From Pseudomonas lurida (GTDB taxonomy: Bacteria; Pseudomonadota; Gammaproteobacteria; Pseudomonadales; Pseudomonadaceae): a stretch of DNA of 64,000 nt. Positions 47,232 to 56,549 of the stretch are shown piece after piece. The position numbers and the translations under genes are program-made. The stretch's first letter is position 1. Every line of letters begins with the position of its first letter. The notes below the pieces were generated by a model that saw only the letters and a list, made by a program, of their open reading frames with translations, searched no databases and had not been told where the DNA came from. The stretch covers positions 1 to 64,000 of the forward strand of contig NZ_JAAMRE010000012.1 in NCBI RefSeq assembly GCF_013522705.1. The letters are read 5' to 3'.

Positions 47232-48032
47232 TTACTGAGCGTTCGCCTTCGCCGCATCGTTGATGATCGCCACCACTCGCGCCGGGTTGGAGACCATCAC
47301 CACGTGGGAGGCGCCCTTGATCTCGACGGTTTCCTTCGAGCCCGCGCGGTTGGCCATGAAAGTGAGCGCAGCCTCGGGAATGTTTTTGTCCGCCGAGCCG
47401 TAGATGAAATAGGACGGCACGGTCTTCCAGGCCGGGTCACCCGACGGTTCTTTCAGCGCAGCCTCGGTGATCGGACGTTGCCCGGCCGCCATCAGCTGAG
47501 CTTCGCGTGGCGACACATCGGCGGCGAACTGGCTGTTGAATTTGTCTTGCTGAATATACAGGTCGGTCACGCCGTCCTTGGATACCACCGGCTTGTCCAG
47601 GGTCGGGCCGAGGGTGCCGCCTGGGTAACGACCGGACAGTTCAAAGGCTGTCTCGCCCTTCTCCGGGGCGAAGGCGGCGACGTATACCAGGGCCTTGACC
47701 TTGTTGCTGCCGTGCACGGCATTGGAGATTACCGAACCGCCATAGGAGTGCCCCACCAGGATGACCGGCCCTTGAGTATGTTCAACGATATCGGCGACAT
47801 AGTCCGAATCGGTCTTCACACTGCGCAGTGGGTTGGCCACGGCGATGACCGGATAGCCTTCGGCCTTGAGCCCGGCGATCACGCCATTCCAGCTGGAGGC
47901 GTCGGCGAAAGCGCCGTGCACCAGAACCACGGTGGCTTTCTGCGGGGCGGCGACGCCTGCAGTGGCTACACCCAATGTCAGTGCGCCAGAGAACAGGGCG
48001 GCGGCAACGCGGGAGAACGTGAAGAGTTTCAT
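47232..48032 (-). CDS. Exported alpha/beta hydrolase
   Basis: A 266-aa protein with a signal peptide (about 1-29, cleavage near GVAA) and an alpha/beta hydrolase fold. The oxyanion segment is VLVHGAFADASSW, the nucleophile serine is in GHSYGG, and the final histidine is in KGASHVVMVSNP. This resembles a common group of small periplasmic esterases related to hydroxynitrile-lyase and salicylate-esterase-like folds. The substrate is unknown. It is divergent from an AraC regulator 142 bases away, which probably controls it. Confidence 0.9.
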   Translation of the reverse strand: MKLFTFSRVAAALFSGALTLGVATAGVAAPQKATVVLVHGAFADASSWNGVIAGLKAEGYPVIAVANPLRSVKTDSDYVADIVEHTQGPVILVGHSYGGSVISNAVHGSNKVKALVYVAAFAPEKGETAFELSGRYPGGTLGPTLDKPVVSKDGVTDLYIQQDKFNSQFAADVSPREAQLMAAGQRPITEAALKEPSGDPAWKTVPSYFIYGSADKNIPEAALTFMANRAGSKETVEIKGASHVVMVSNPARVVAIINDAAKANAQ

Positions 48033-48174
48033 GGCTATTTGCTCCTTTAGGGATGGCGCTCAAGGCGTTGAACGTGAGGCCATGATGCCCGAAGGCATTT
48101 TACAAACGGAGGCTAATAGTCGACGATATCGTGCAGATCGTCTAAAGGCATTCTTCCACTTCGTCAGGTGACCC

Positions 48175-49026
48175 ATGGATCGTTTATCCACCTTGCTCGT
48201 TCACTTCGGCATCGGCGCCGATACCTTTCATAGCGGGCCACTGCTTGATGCCTTGGAAGGCACGCAGGCACACCAACGCGGACGGGTTTACCTGCTCAAG
48301 GAAGGCCGGGCCTGCCTGGAAATGCCCGCTGGTGTACAGCGCGTGGACGAGCCAAGCCTGATCCTGATACCACGGGCCCTGCCCCATCGGCTGGTGGCAA
48401 CCAAAGCGGACCGCGCCGAGGTGGTGGCCGCTTCGCTGCGTTTCGATGGTGGGCTGGACAACCCGTTGTCGGTTGCGCTGACCGATTCGATCAGCATGCC
48501 CCTCAAGGACATCCCGATGATTGCCGGCACACTCGACTGGCTGTTCAGCGAAGCCTTCGCCGAACACTGCGGACGCGAGGCCGTGATGAACCGCCTGTTC
48601 GAGCTGATGGTGATCCAGTTCCTGCGCCACATGATGGCCTATCACAGCATGACCACCGGAATGATGTCGGGGCTGGCCGACCTGCGCCTGGCACGGGCGA
48701 TGACGCTGCTGCACAACCACCCGGAACGTGCATGGACCGTGCAGGAAATGGCGGTGCAATCGAATATGTCACGCGCCAGTTTCGCCGCGCATTTTCATAA
48801 AGTGGTGGGCCAGACGCCTGCCGATTATGTGCTGAGCTGGCGTGTGAGCCTGGCCCAGAAGCGCCTGCGCGAGGGGCGCCCCATTGCGCTGATCGCCGAT
48901 GAAGTCGGCTATGAAAGCCCCTCGGCGTTGGCCCGTGCGTTCCGGCGCAAGATCGGCACCAGCCCGCGCGAATGGCAACAGCAGCACCTGCAGGGTCCGG
49001 AGCAGCCCGCCGTAACGCCCGGATAA
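48175..49026 (+). CDS. AraC family transcriptional regulator
   Basis: A 283-aa regulator. The N-terminal cupin-like sensor domain (about 10-170) has the AraC_6/cupin pattern SLILIPRALPHRL. The C-terminal double helix-turn-helix (about 185-275) includes WTVQEMAVQSNMSRASFAAHF and IALIADEVGYESPSALARAFRRKIGTSPREWQ. It probably activates the divergent hydrolase gene. The inducer is unknown. Confidence 0.93.
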   Translation: MDRLSTLLVHFGIGADTFHSGPLLDALEGTQAHQRGRVYLLKEGRACLEMPAGVQRVDEPSLILIPRALPHRLVATKADRAEVVAASLRFDGGLDNPLSVALTDSISMPLKDIPMIAGTLDWLFSEAFAEHCGREAVMNRLFELMVIQFLRHMMAYHSMTTGMMSGLADLRLARAMTLLHNHPERAWTVQEMAVQSNMSRASFAAHFHKVVGQTPADYVLSWRVSLAQKRLREGRPIALIADEVGYESPSALARAFRRKIGTSPREWQQQHLQGPEQPAVTPG

Positions 49027-49111
49027 CGTATCGGGGCCTGGGCCAACCAGTTTGAACCAGTACCGAGCCAGGGTCCTCCAACCTGGATAGACCACGGCCC
49101 GGTACACACTG

Positions 49112-50458
49112 ATGACGTTTATTTTATGGATGGCCGTATTGGGCGCAGTGTTACTGACCCTTGCCCTCACCTCTTCCTACCTGCGCTGGATGCCGGTCAC
49201 GACTTCGGCGGTATGCCTGTTGCTGGGGATCGCCATCGGCCCATTGGGCATCGACCTGCTGGACCTGGATATCAAAGGCTCTGCGCGCTGGATGGAGCAC
49301 CTGACCGAAGTCGCGGTGCTGTTCTCTCTGTTCGTCAGCGGCCTGAAGCTGCGCCTGCCGCTCAAACATCGCACCTGGCGCGTCGCCTTTGGCATGGCGG
49401 GTCCGGTGATGCTGCTGACTATCCTCGGCGTGTGCCTGGGGCTGCATTATCTGTTCGATCTGTCCTGGGGCGTGTCGCTGCTGGTGGGCGCCATTCTTGC
49501 GCCGACCGATCCGGTATTGGCGGGGCTGGTCCAGGTGAACGATGCACAGGACTATGACGCGCTGCGCTTTGGCCTGTCCGGCGAGGCGGGTTTGAACGAT
49601 GGCACGGCGTTTCCGTTTGTGATCTTCGCGCTGCTGTTCATGCAGCACGGCGGGTTTGAAGGCGACTGGCTCGGCGGCTGGCTGATGAAGAATTTGCTGT
49701 GGGCCGTGCCGAGCGGGTTGCTGATCGGCTATTGGATGGGCCGGGGCATCGGCCGCGTGACCCTGTGGCTGCGTATCACCCATTCAGACAGCACACTTTC
49801 ACCCAACGACTACCTGACGCTGGCGTTGATTGCCTTGGCGTACGTGGCGGCCGAGGCCGTCGGTGGCTACGGTTTCCTGTCGGTATTCGCGGCGGGGCTG
49901 GGCCTGCGCCAGGCTGAATTCAGGTCCACGGGCAATTCATCGACGCCCTCGGAACACCTGGCTCTGCCGGTGGTGGGCCATCTGGAAGTGGAGCCTGAGC
50001 GGGCCCTGCAGGGCGACGTCACGGAGCTTGAGGAAACGCAGATCGCCGCAGGCGTGATGATGGGCGACATGCTGTCCTTCGGAAGCCTGGTGGAACGTTC
50101 GATGGAAGTCTTTCTGGTGACCTTGCTCGGGATCGTGCTGATCAGTCACTGGGATTGGCGCGCACTGCCGGTGGCGGCGCTGCTGTTCTGTGTGGTGCGG
50201 CCACTGAGCGTACTGGCGATGCCGTGGGGCCGGCTGATCGATGTGCGCCAGCGAGGCCTGATGGGCTGGTTCGGGATCCGCGGGATCGGCAGTATTTACT
50301 ACCTGTTCTATGCGCTCAACCATGGGTTGGTGGGTACGAGCAGCGCGGTGGCGGTAAACCTGACAGTCTCGGTCATTGCGTTGAGCATCGTGGTTCATGG
50401 GCTGAGTACCCAGCCCATGCTGGCCTGGTATGAACGAAAAAACCCTGCGCGGGCTTAA
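49112..50458 (+). CDS. Cation:proton antiporter (CPA1 family)
   Basis: A 448-aa antiporter with about 12 helices. APTDPVLAGLVQVND and LSGEAGLNDGTAFPFVIFALL carry the T-D-P and N-D motifs of CPA1 exchangers, where the ND aspartate is the ion-binding residue. A hydrophilic insert of about 50 residues (about 268-318) breaks the second half. Na+ or K+ specificity cannot be read. Its last codons also encode the terminator of the convergent small gene. Confidence 0.9.
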   Translation: MTFILWMAVLGAVLLTLALTSSYLRWMPVTTSAVCLLLGIAIGPLGIDLLDLDIKGSARWMEHLTEVAVLFSLFVSGLKLRLPLKHRTWRVAFGMAGPVMLLTILGVCLGLHYLFDLSWGVSLLVGAILAPTDPVLAGLVQVNDAQDYDALRFGLSGEAGLNDGTAFPFVIFALLFMQHGGFEGDWLGGWLMKNLLWAVPSGLLIGYWMGRGIGRVTLWLRITHSDSTLSPNDYLTLALIALAYVAAEAVGGYGFLSVFAAGLGLRQAEFRSTGNSSTPSEHLALPVVGHLEVEPERALQGDVTELEETQIAAGVMMGDMLSFGSLVERSMEVFLVTLLGIVLISHWDWRALPVAALLFCVVRPLSVLAMPWGRLIDVRQRGLMGWFGIRGIGSIYYLFYALNHGLVGTSSAVAVNLTVSVIALSIVVHGLSTQPMLAWYERKNPARA

Positions 50459-50468
50459 GGCGCAGGGT
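50436..50468 (-). terminator. Intrinsic terminator inside the antiporter 3' end
   Basis: ACCCTGCGC and GCGCAGGGT pair perfectly (9 bp) around a 9-nt loop. On the minus strand the stem is followed by a run of six T. It ends the transcript of the small acidic-protein gene, yet is made of the last codons of the antiporter gene. Confidence 0.85.
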
Positions 50469-50598
50469 CCGTCAGTTCGGTGTTGCCGACGTCGGCGGCA
50501 TCGTCCAGATCGTTCAAAGGCACCTCGGCATCGTCCATCAGTGAGCCGGGATCTTCATTGCCTGGATCGTTGAGTTCTTCTTCCAGTTCTTTTGACAT
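50455..50598 (-). CDS. Small acidic protein (47 aa)
   Basis: A 47-residue, strongly acidic protein starting MSKELEEELNDPGNEDPG, without cysteines or a membrane segment. It is too short for usual gene callers. Support comes from a near-perfect AAGGAGA ribosome site before the ATG at 50598, the strong terminator overlapping its stop, and its position 11 bases after another small acidic gene. Its stop overlaps the antiporter stop by four bases on the opposite strand. Function unknown. Confidence 0.75.
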   Translation of the reverse strand: MSKELEEELNDPGNEDPGSLMDDAEVPLNDLDDAADVGNTELTDPAP

Positions 50599-50609
50599 GA
50601 CTGTCTCCT

Positions 50610-50822
50610 TTAGCCGCCCTGAGTATCGATATCGGCGTCGGTGTCGGGCTTGTGCTCAGGTTCCGGCTTGAAGTCGGGGCTGAAGTCGTTGTCCCTGGCC
50701 TTCGGATCGGTGGGAGCATCGGTGTCTTTGGGCGCGTCGGCACCCGTGGCCGGGGCGGGTTCGCCACCGTCGATGGCGGGATCGTTACGGCCGCTGACTT
50801 GGGGATCGTTGCTGTCACTCAT
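50610..50822 (-). CDS. Small acidic, low-complexity protein (70 aa)
   Basis: A 70-residue protein rich in Asp, Pro, Ala and Lys (e.g. DAPKDTDAPTDPKARDNDF), probably disordered. The ATG at 50822 has an AGAGGTGA ribosome site. With the 47-aa gene it forms a two-gene unit. Small disordered acidic proteins of this sort occur in the Pseudomonas stress regulons, but no family is recognised. Confidence 0.68.
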   Translation of the reverse strand: MSDSNDPQVSGRNDPAIDGGEPAPATGADAPKDTDAPTDPKARDNDFSPDFKPEPEHKPDTDADIDTQGG

Positions 50823-50904
50823 GGCTCACCTCTTCGCAGTTATCAGGAAAATCACGTGCTGCGTAAAGCTAAGGTTCCGTGAGCGGCGTTGAAGTTCAAA
50901 TTGC

Positions 50905-51450
50905 TTACGAGCCAGGGTTATCCACTTGGATGTAGAACGCATAGGCCCCCAGCAGAATCCAGAACACCATGAAAATCCACGGTGTCCGCACGGAAAACAA
51001 CAGGGATTTGCGATAGCCCTTATGGGAAGACTCGCGCTCGGAAAACAGCGGCGACTCGTCATAGGCAAGGCCCATTACCGGCTCGCTGTGCAGCAATTGG
51101 CTCTGCTTGAAGTGCCAGTGATCGATGATGTCGTACGCGGCGCGAATGCCTGGCCAGGCATTGAGCGAGCTGAGGATGCCCAGCAGTGCCAGGAACAGCG
51201 GCACGATCAGGGTGAACAGCTTGCCCCACTCGGGGTTGAGATTGCCCATGCCGGACACGAAGGCGATGACCAGGAACGATTGGGCGGTGAGGTAGGCGTC
51301 GGTACGGTTGGCCAGGATGGACGTTTCGTACTGGATCTCGCGACGGTAGAAGTCCAGGCGGTCCTTGGGCGAGCCGAAGATCTTGGCGTTGTGTTCGCTG
51401 TGGTCGGTCAACGCCGTTTCCGGGGTATCGGGGGAGATAATTCTGGGCAC
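50905..51450 (-). CDS. Hypothetical membrane protein (181 aa)
   Basis: A 181-aa protein with a hydrophilic N-terminus (about 1-45, with DRLDFYRREIQYETSILANRTDAYLTAQSFL), two membrane helices (about 55-95), a loop of about 55 residues and a C-terminal helix (about 157-175). The pattern resembles small bacterial SLATT-like or RipA-like membrane proteins, which are often linked to toxin or effector systems, but the match is only by topology. The start is GTG at 51450; the ribosome site is poor. It is transcribed alone, upstream of the acidic pair. Confidence 0.7.
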   Translation of the reverse strand: MPRIISPDTPETALTDHSEHNAKIFGSPKDRLDFYRREIQYETSILANRTDAYLTAQSFLVIAFVSGMGNLNPEWGKLFTLIVPLFLALLGILSSLNAWPGIRAAYDIIDHWHFKQSQLLHSEPVMGLAYDESPLFSERESSHKGYRKSLLFSVRTPWIFMVFWILLGAYAFYIQVDNPGS

Positions 51451-51844
51451 GGGGGTGGTCCACGGGGTGTATAGGCCTAGTTAGACGAAAGGGGTGGGTA
51501 GGGAGTTCAAGTTTGTTGTGCACTGGAGTGGTGCGCGTTTTTTCCGGGTGAGTCGGCTTGCACCGAGTTGGGGTGTGGGTGGGTGGATGGGGGGCTTCGA
51601 CGCTATCAAGCTCGCTCACTACGGGGCGAGCGGCAGGCGGACAGAGGGGTTTCGGCACAGGCATTGCTTTATGGATTCATCTGTTTGCAAACAGGAGCAT
51701 TGGTAACTACCCCACCCAGAGCCTACATCCTCGGAAAGTAAGGTCCAGGCCCGCTGCCGCTGTACGCCACGGGCTCATAAAAACATGCGTTTTTTAAAAC
51801 GGCAGTGCCGCTTGCTTAGCCACGGGCACTGACAAGGTACTGGA
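51451..51844. other. Intergenic region before the ATP-grasp gene
   Basis: About 394 bases. It must hold the promoter of the ATP-grasp/alpha-E operon and that of the divergent membrane-protein gene. It includes a G-rich run (about 51570-51600) and the one KOPS-like octamer on the right side that points away from dif (51496-51503). Two overlapping open frames here lack ribosome sites and are rejected as genes. No tRNA or repeat was recognised. Confidence 0.5.
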
Positions 51845-53254
51845 ATGGCTCGATCTTTCTTTGATGAAATGAATGATGCAAACGGTGTGTGCCGTGCGCA
51901 CTATCAGGATTTCTCCCGCTGGCTGGCCAATACGCCGCCGGAACTGCTGGCCCAGCGTCGTCGCGAAGCCGATCTGCTGTTTCACCGCGCCGGGATCACG
52001 TTCACTCTGTACGGCGATGAGCAGGACACCGAGCGCCTGATCCCCTTCGACATCATCCCCCGCAGCATTCCCGCGGTTGAGTGGAGCATGATCGAACGCG
52101 GGTGTATCCAGCGCGTCAACGCGCTGAACCTGTTTCTCGCCGATATCTACCACGATCAGCGCATCATCAAGGCCGGTATTATTCCGGCGGATCAGGTACT
52201 GGGCAACGAGGGTTACCAGAAGGCGATGGTCGGCCTGGACCTGCACCGCGATATCTACTCGCACATCTCCGGTGTCGACCTGGTTCGTGATGGCGACGGC
52301 ACTTATTACGTGCTGGAAGACAACCTGCGCACGCCCAGCGGCGTGAGCTACATGCTCGAAGACCGCAAGATGATGATGCGGTTGTTCCCGGAAGTGTTCG
52401 CCAGGCAGCGTATCGCCCCGGTGGATCATTACCCCAACCTTTTGCTCAAGACCCTCAAGAGTTCCAGTCGCCTGGACAACCCCAACGTGGTGGTGCTCAC
52501 CCCTGGCCGCTTCAACAGCGCGTTTTTCGAACATGCCTTTCTCGCGCGGGAAATGGGGGTTGAGCTGGTGGAAGGCGCCGACTTGTTCGTGCATGACCTC
52601 AAGGTGTTCATGCGCACCACCGACGGGCCCAAGGCTGTCGACGTGATCTACCGGCGCATCGACGATGCGTTCCTCGACCCGCAGGCGTTCAACCCCGAAT
52701 CAATGCTCGGCGTACCTGGCCTGGTTGCGGCCTATTGCGCCGGTAATGTGGTGCTCGCCAATGCTATCGGCACCGGCGTTGCCGATGACAAGTCTATCTA
52801 CCCGTATGTGCCCGACATGATCCGTTTTTACCTGGAAGAAGAACCGGTGCTGCAGAACGTGCCGACCTTTCAGTGCCGCAAACCGGCGGAGCTGTCCCAC
52901 GTGCTGGCCAACCTTGAGCAACTGGTGGTCAAGGAGACCCAGGGCTCCGGCGGCTACGGCATGCTGGTCGGCCCGGCGTCCACCGCTGCTGAGATCGACG
53001 ATTTCCGCCAGCGCATCAAGGCTCGCCCGCATGCGTACATCGCCCAACCGACCCTGAGCCTGTCGACTTGCCCGACCTTTGTCGAAAATGGCATCGCCCC
53101 CAGGCATATCGACCTGCGGCCGTTCGTGCTGTCGGGCAAGGAGACTCGCCTGGTGCCGGGCGGGCTTACCCGCGTCGCCCTCAAGGAAGGCTCGTTGATC
53201 GTCAACTCGTCGCAAGGCGGCGGAACCAAGGACACCTGGGTGGTGGAGGGCTGA
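51845..53254 (+). CDS. Circularly permuted type 2 ATP-grasp protein
   Basis: A 469-aa member of the circularly permuted ATP-grasp family. YYVLEDNLRTPSGVSYMLEDR and LEQLVVKETQGSGGYGMLVGP are the recognisable ATP/Mg segments, and the end carries SSQGGGTKDTWV. These enzymes are thought to ligate amino groups to carboxylates and are usually encoded with an alpha-E protein and a transglutaminase-like protein, perhaps making a peptide tag or modification. Only the first two partners are present here. The reaction is not established for the family. Confidence 0.93.
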   Translation: MARSFFDEMNDANGVCRAHYQDFSRWLANTPPELLAQRRREADLLFHRAGITFTLYGDEQDTERLIPFDIIPRSIPAVEWSMIERGCIQRVNALNLFLADIYHDQRIIKAGIIPADQVLGNEGYQKAMVGLDLHRDIYSHISGVDLVRDGDGTYYVLEDNLRTPSGVSYMLEDRKMMMRLFPEVFARQRIAPVDHYPNLLLKTLKSSSRLDNPNVVVLTPGRFNSAFFEHAFLAREMGVELVEGADLFVHDLKVFMRTTDGPKAVDVIYRRIDDAFLDPQAFNPESMLGVPGLVAAYCAGNVVLANAIGTGVADDKSIYPYVPDMIRFYLEEEPVLQNVPTFQCRKPAELSHVLANLEQLVVKETQGSGGYGMLVGPASTAAEIDDFRQRIKARPHAYIAQPTLSLSTCPTFVENGIAPRHIDLRPFVLSGKETRLVPGGLTRVALKEGSLIVNSSQGGGTKDTWVVEG

Positions 53255-53257
53255 ATC

Positions 53258-54208
53258 ATGTTAAGTAGAACCGCCGCAGACCTGTACTGGATGTCGCGCT
53301 ACCTGGAGCGCGCCGAGAACCTGGCGCGCATGCTCGAAGTCAGTTATTCGCTGTCATTGATGCCCCAGGCCGGGCGCAGCGACGGCCTGGACGAACTGGC
53401 CATGTCGTTGCTCAGCAGCGGCACGCTGGACAGCTATCTGGAACGCCACAGTCAACTGGATGCCGAGCGCATGCTGCACTTCTTCGCGCTCGACGAGGAA
53501 AACCCGGCCAGTATCTACAACTGCCTGCGGGCCGCGCGCGGCAATGCCCATGCGGTACGCGGGCGTATCACTGCCGACATGTGGGAAAACCTCAACGCCA
53601 CCTGGTTGGAAATGCGCAGCATCGCCGCCGGCGGCCTGGCCCGACACGGCATCAGCCATTTCTGTGACTGGGTCAAGCAGCGTTCGCACCTGTTTCGCGG
53701 CGCAACCTCAGGCACCATCATGCGCAACGACGCCTATCGTTTCATTCGCCTGGGCACCTTTGTCGAGCGCGCAGACAACACGTTGCGCCTGCTGGATGCG
53801 CGCTATGAGATGTTTGGCGAAGAGTCCGAAGAGGTCAGCGATCTGTCGGCGCGCGGGTACTACCAGTGGAGCGCCCTGCTCCGTGCGTTGTCGTCTTTTG
53901 AGGCCTACACGCAGCTGTACCCCAATGCGCTGAATGCCCGCTCGGTCTCGGAGTTGCTGTTGTTACGCAGCGACGTACCGCGTTCGTTGCACGCCTGCAT
54001 CGAGGAACTGAGCCAGATCCTGGCGGACCTGCCAGGCAGCTACGGGCGCACGGCGCAACGGCTGGCGGCGGAGTTTGAGGCGCGGTTGCGCTACACCGGG
54101 ATCGACGAAATTCTTGAGGACGGCCTGCACAGCAGGTTGACGGATTTCATCGACACCGTGCGCGAATTGGCGCGGGCAATCCACCGTTCGTACCTTGAAG
54201 TGGTGTGA
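53258..54208 (+). CDS. Alpha-E domain-containing protein
   Basis: A 316-aa, all-helical alpha-E protein. SRTAADLYWMSRYLERAENLARMLEV is the standard opening. It starts three bases after the ATP-grasp stop, so the two are cotranscribed and probably form one enzyme system. In many relatives a transglutaminase-like cysteine protease gene follows; here the next gene is a convergent helicase. Confidence 0.93.
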   Translation: MLSRTAADLYWMSRYLERAENLARMLEVSYSLSLMPQAGRSDGLDELAMSLLSSGTLDSYLERHSQLDAERMLHFFALDEENPASIYNCLRAARGNAHAVRGRITADMWENLNATWLEMRSIAAGGLARHGISHFCDWVKQRSHLFRGATSGTIMRNDAYRFIRLGTFVERADNTLRLLDARYEMFGEESEEVSDLSARGYYQWSALLRALSSFEAYTQLYPNALNARSVSELLLLRSDVPRSLHACIEELSQILADLPGSYGRTAQRLAAEFEARLRYTGIDEILEDGLHSRLTDFIDTVRELARAIHRSYLEVV

Positions 54209-54290
54209 TCACGCAGGGGTTCGCTCGCGATAATGGCGAGGTGATCAGTGCATCAGGCGCTTGAACGCGGCGCTGTCGTTGGAGGTGTTC

Positions 54291-56549
54291 TTATGACGAT
54301 ATCGCCCACCAGCTCGGCAGCAATGGCCGCACACGCGCCTCGCCGAAACGGTCGTCGATCAACATCACCACACCTTCGTCCTGCTGGCTGCGGATAACCC
54401 TGCCGGCCGCCTGCACGACCTTCTGCAGGCCTGGATACAAGTAGGTGTAGTCGTAACCCGCGCCGAAAATCGCACTCATGCGCCGCTTCATCTCTTCGTT
54501 GATCGGGTTCAATTGCGGCAAGCCCAGGGTGGCGATAAACGCGCCGATCAACCGCGCGCCAGGCAAGTCAATGCCCTCGCCAAAGGCGCCGCCGAGCACG
54601 GCGAAGCCAACCCCTTGGCTGTGTTCGGTGAACTGGTCGAGAAAGCCCTGGCGCTCGGCCTCGGACATGCCGCGTGACTGCTGCCACAGCGTGATGTGCG
54701 GGTGCCGCTCGAGCAGACACTGCGCCACTTGCTGCAGATAATCGAAGCTGGAAAAAAACGCCAGGTAATTGCCGGGTGCGCGCGCGAACTGCCGGGCGAT
54801 CAACTCGACGATGGGTTCAAGTGAAGCCTCGCGGTGCGCAAATCGGGTCGAGATTTCATCGACAATGCGAACCTGCAGTTGCTCGGCCTTGAACGGTGAT
54901 GCCACGTCGATCCACGCCGTATCCGCAGGCAAGCCCAACAAGTCGGCGTAGTAATGACGTGGGCTCAAGGTCGCGGAAAACAGCACGCTGCTGCGGGCAG
55001 CGGTCAACCGTGGGCGGATGAACTCGGCCGGTACTACATTGCGCAGGCACAGGGTCGAGCTGCTGCGTTTGCCGCCCAAGGACCGCTTAGTGATGTCAAA
55101 AATAAAGTGCTCGTTGAACAGCTCGGCCACTTTGGCAAATTGCAGCACGTCAAAGTAAAAGGCTTGCAGGTCGCCCGCCAGGGCCTCGGGATGCTCATTG
55201 AAATGATCGCCCATGGCGCTGGCACACAGGCTCAGGGCGTTCAACAGCTTGTCGGGCCTGGCGTCATACGCCTGATACGGCGCCACTTGCGCCTTATGCA
55301 GCGCGTTCCACTCGCGGTTCAGGCGCTGCAAGGGTTTTTTCAGGGCCTCGGGTGCGCAGTCGCGCAAAGTCTTGAGGCGGTACTGATCAAGGCTGGCGCT
55401 GTACATTCCACGCGCACGCTCCACCAGGTTATGGGCTTCATCCACCAGCACCGCAGCGCGCCATTGGTTGAGCTGGGCCAGCCCGAACAACATGGCGCCG
55501 ACGTCAAAATAATAGTTGTAGTCCGCTACCACCACGTCAGCCCAACGCGCCATTTCCTGGCTCAGGTAATACGGGCAGACGTCGTGAGCCAGGGCCACCT
55601 CGCGCACACCGCGCTGGTCGAGCAGGCGTAGGCGGGACGCAGCCAGACGAGCGGCGGGCAAGCGGTCGTAAAACCCTCTGGCCAAGGGGCAGGACTCGCC
55701 GTGGCAGGCTTTATCCAGGTGTTCACAGGCCTTGTCCCGCGCCACCAGTTCCAGCACGCGTAATTGCAGGTCGGGGCTATGGGTAAACAGCACCTGGGTC
55801 GCATCCAGGGCCAGTTTGCGGCCAGGGGTCTTGGCGGTCAGAAAGAACACCTTGTCCAGTTGCCGCGGAGCCAGAGCCTTGAGCAGCGGAAAAATCGTGC
55901 CGATGGTCTTGCCGATGCCCGTCGGTGCCTGGGCCATCAGGCAACGGCCGGTACTGACCGCCTTGTAGACCGATTCGGCCAATGCGCGCTGGCCCGGGCG
56001 AAAGTCGGCGTGGGGGAACGCCAGGGTCTGCGCGGTGCGGTTACGCGCTTCGCGGTGCTGCATTTCCTGCTGTGCCCAATGGAGGAAGCGTGCACATTGC
56101 GCGTTGAAGAACAGGTGCAGCGCTTCGGCCTCGAAGCGCTGACTGAGCAGCGTCTCGCCCTCGCCGACGATATCGAAGTAGACCAGCGCCAGATCAATCT
56201 GCGTCAGGCCCAGCTTCTGGCACATCAGCCAGCCATACACTTTGACCTGAGCCCAGTGCAGCTGGCGGTGGTTGGCCGGTTGGGCCTCAAGGTCGCCTCG
56301 GTAGGTTTTGACTTCTTCCAGGCGATTGCGGTCCGGGTCGTAGCCGTCCGCCCTGCCCCGCACCTTGAGTTGCTGGTACTCGCCTTCCAGGGCCACTTCG
56401 TTCTGGTAGTGCGGACTACGGCGCGACGCAACGGTGCGGTGGCCGGCGATGCCTTCCTGAGCGCTGGGCGATGGCGTAAAACGCAGGTCCAGGTCGCCGA
56501 CCTTGGCGGTGAACTCACACAGGGCGCGTACCGCCACGCTGTAACTCAA
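54291..56549 (-). CDS. Nuclease-helicase of the DinG/XPD (Rad3) type
   Basis: A 752-aa SF2 helicase. The N-terminal part (about 1-190) has a PD-(D/E)XK-like nuclease pattern with RADGYDPDRNRLEEVKTYRG. The helicase part has Walker A APTGIGKT, DEAH in VDEAHNL, and four cysteines (KACEHLDKACHGESC and HDVC) placed like the XPD iron-sulfur cluster. The C-terminal motif VVQAAGRVIRS is helicase motif VI. The start is TTG at 56549, overlapping the FAN1-like stop by three bases, so it is coupled to that gene. Likely role: processing of damaged or branched DNA together with the upstream nuclease. Confidence 0.88.
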   Translation of the reverse strand: MSYSVAVRALCEFTAKVGDLDLRFTPSPSAQEGIAGHRTVASRRSPHYQNEVALEGEYQQLKVRGRADGYDPDRNRLEEVKTYRGDLEAQPANHRQLHWAQVKVYGWLMCQKLGLTQIDLALVYFDIVGEGETLLSQRFEAEALHLFFNAQCARFLHWAQQEMQHREARNRTAQTLAFPHADFRPGQRALAESVYKAVSTGRCLMAQAPTGIGKTIGTIFPLLKALAPRQLDKVFFLTAKTPGRKLALDATQVLFTHSPDLQLRVLELVARDKACEHLDKACHGESCPLARGFYDRLPAARLAASRLRLLDQRGVREVALAHDVCPYYLSQEMARWADVVVADYNYYFDVGAMLFGLAQLNQWRAAVLVDEAHNLVERARGMYSASLDQYRLKTLRDCAPEALKKPLQRLNREWNALHKAQVAPYQAYDARPDKLLNALSLCASAMGDHFNEHPEALAGDLQAFYFDVLQFAKVAELFNEHFIFDITKRSLGGKRSSSTLCLRNVVPAEFIRPRLTAARSSVLFSATLSPRHYYADLLGLPADTAWIDVASPFKAEQLQVRIVDEISTRFAHREASLEPIVELIARQFARAPGNYLAFFSSFDYLQQVAQCLLERHPHITLWQQSRGMSEAERQGFLDQFTEHSQGVGFAVLGGAFGEGIDLPGARLIGAFIATLGLPQLNPINEEMKRRMSAIFGAGYDYTYLYPGLQKVVQAAGRVIRSQQDEGVVMLIDDRFGEARVRPLLPSWWAISS

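Noticed and set aside
51496..51503. GGGTAGGG on the + strand to the right of dif
   Set aside because: It is a single octamer against the trend in a G-rich non-coding region; one exception does not overturn the polarity switch.
51494..51797. Two overlapping small open frames (70 and 79 codons) in the gap before the ATP-grasp gene
   Set aside because: They have no ribosome site, overlap each other in different frames, and their low-complexity Gly/Trp/Arg composition looks non-coding.
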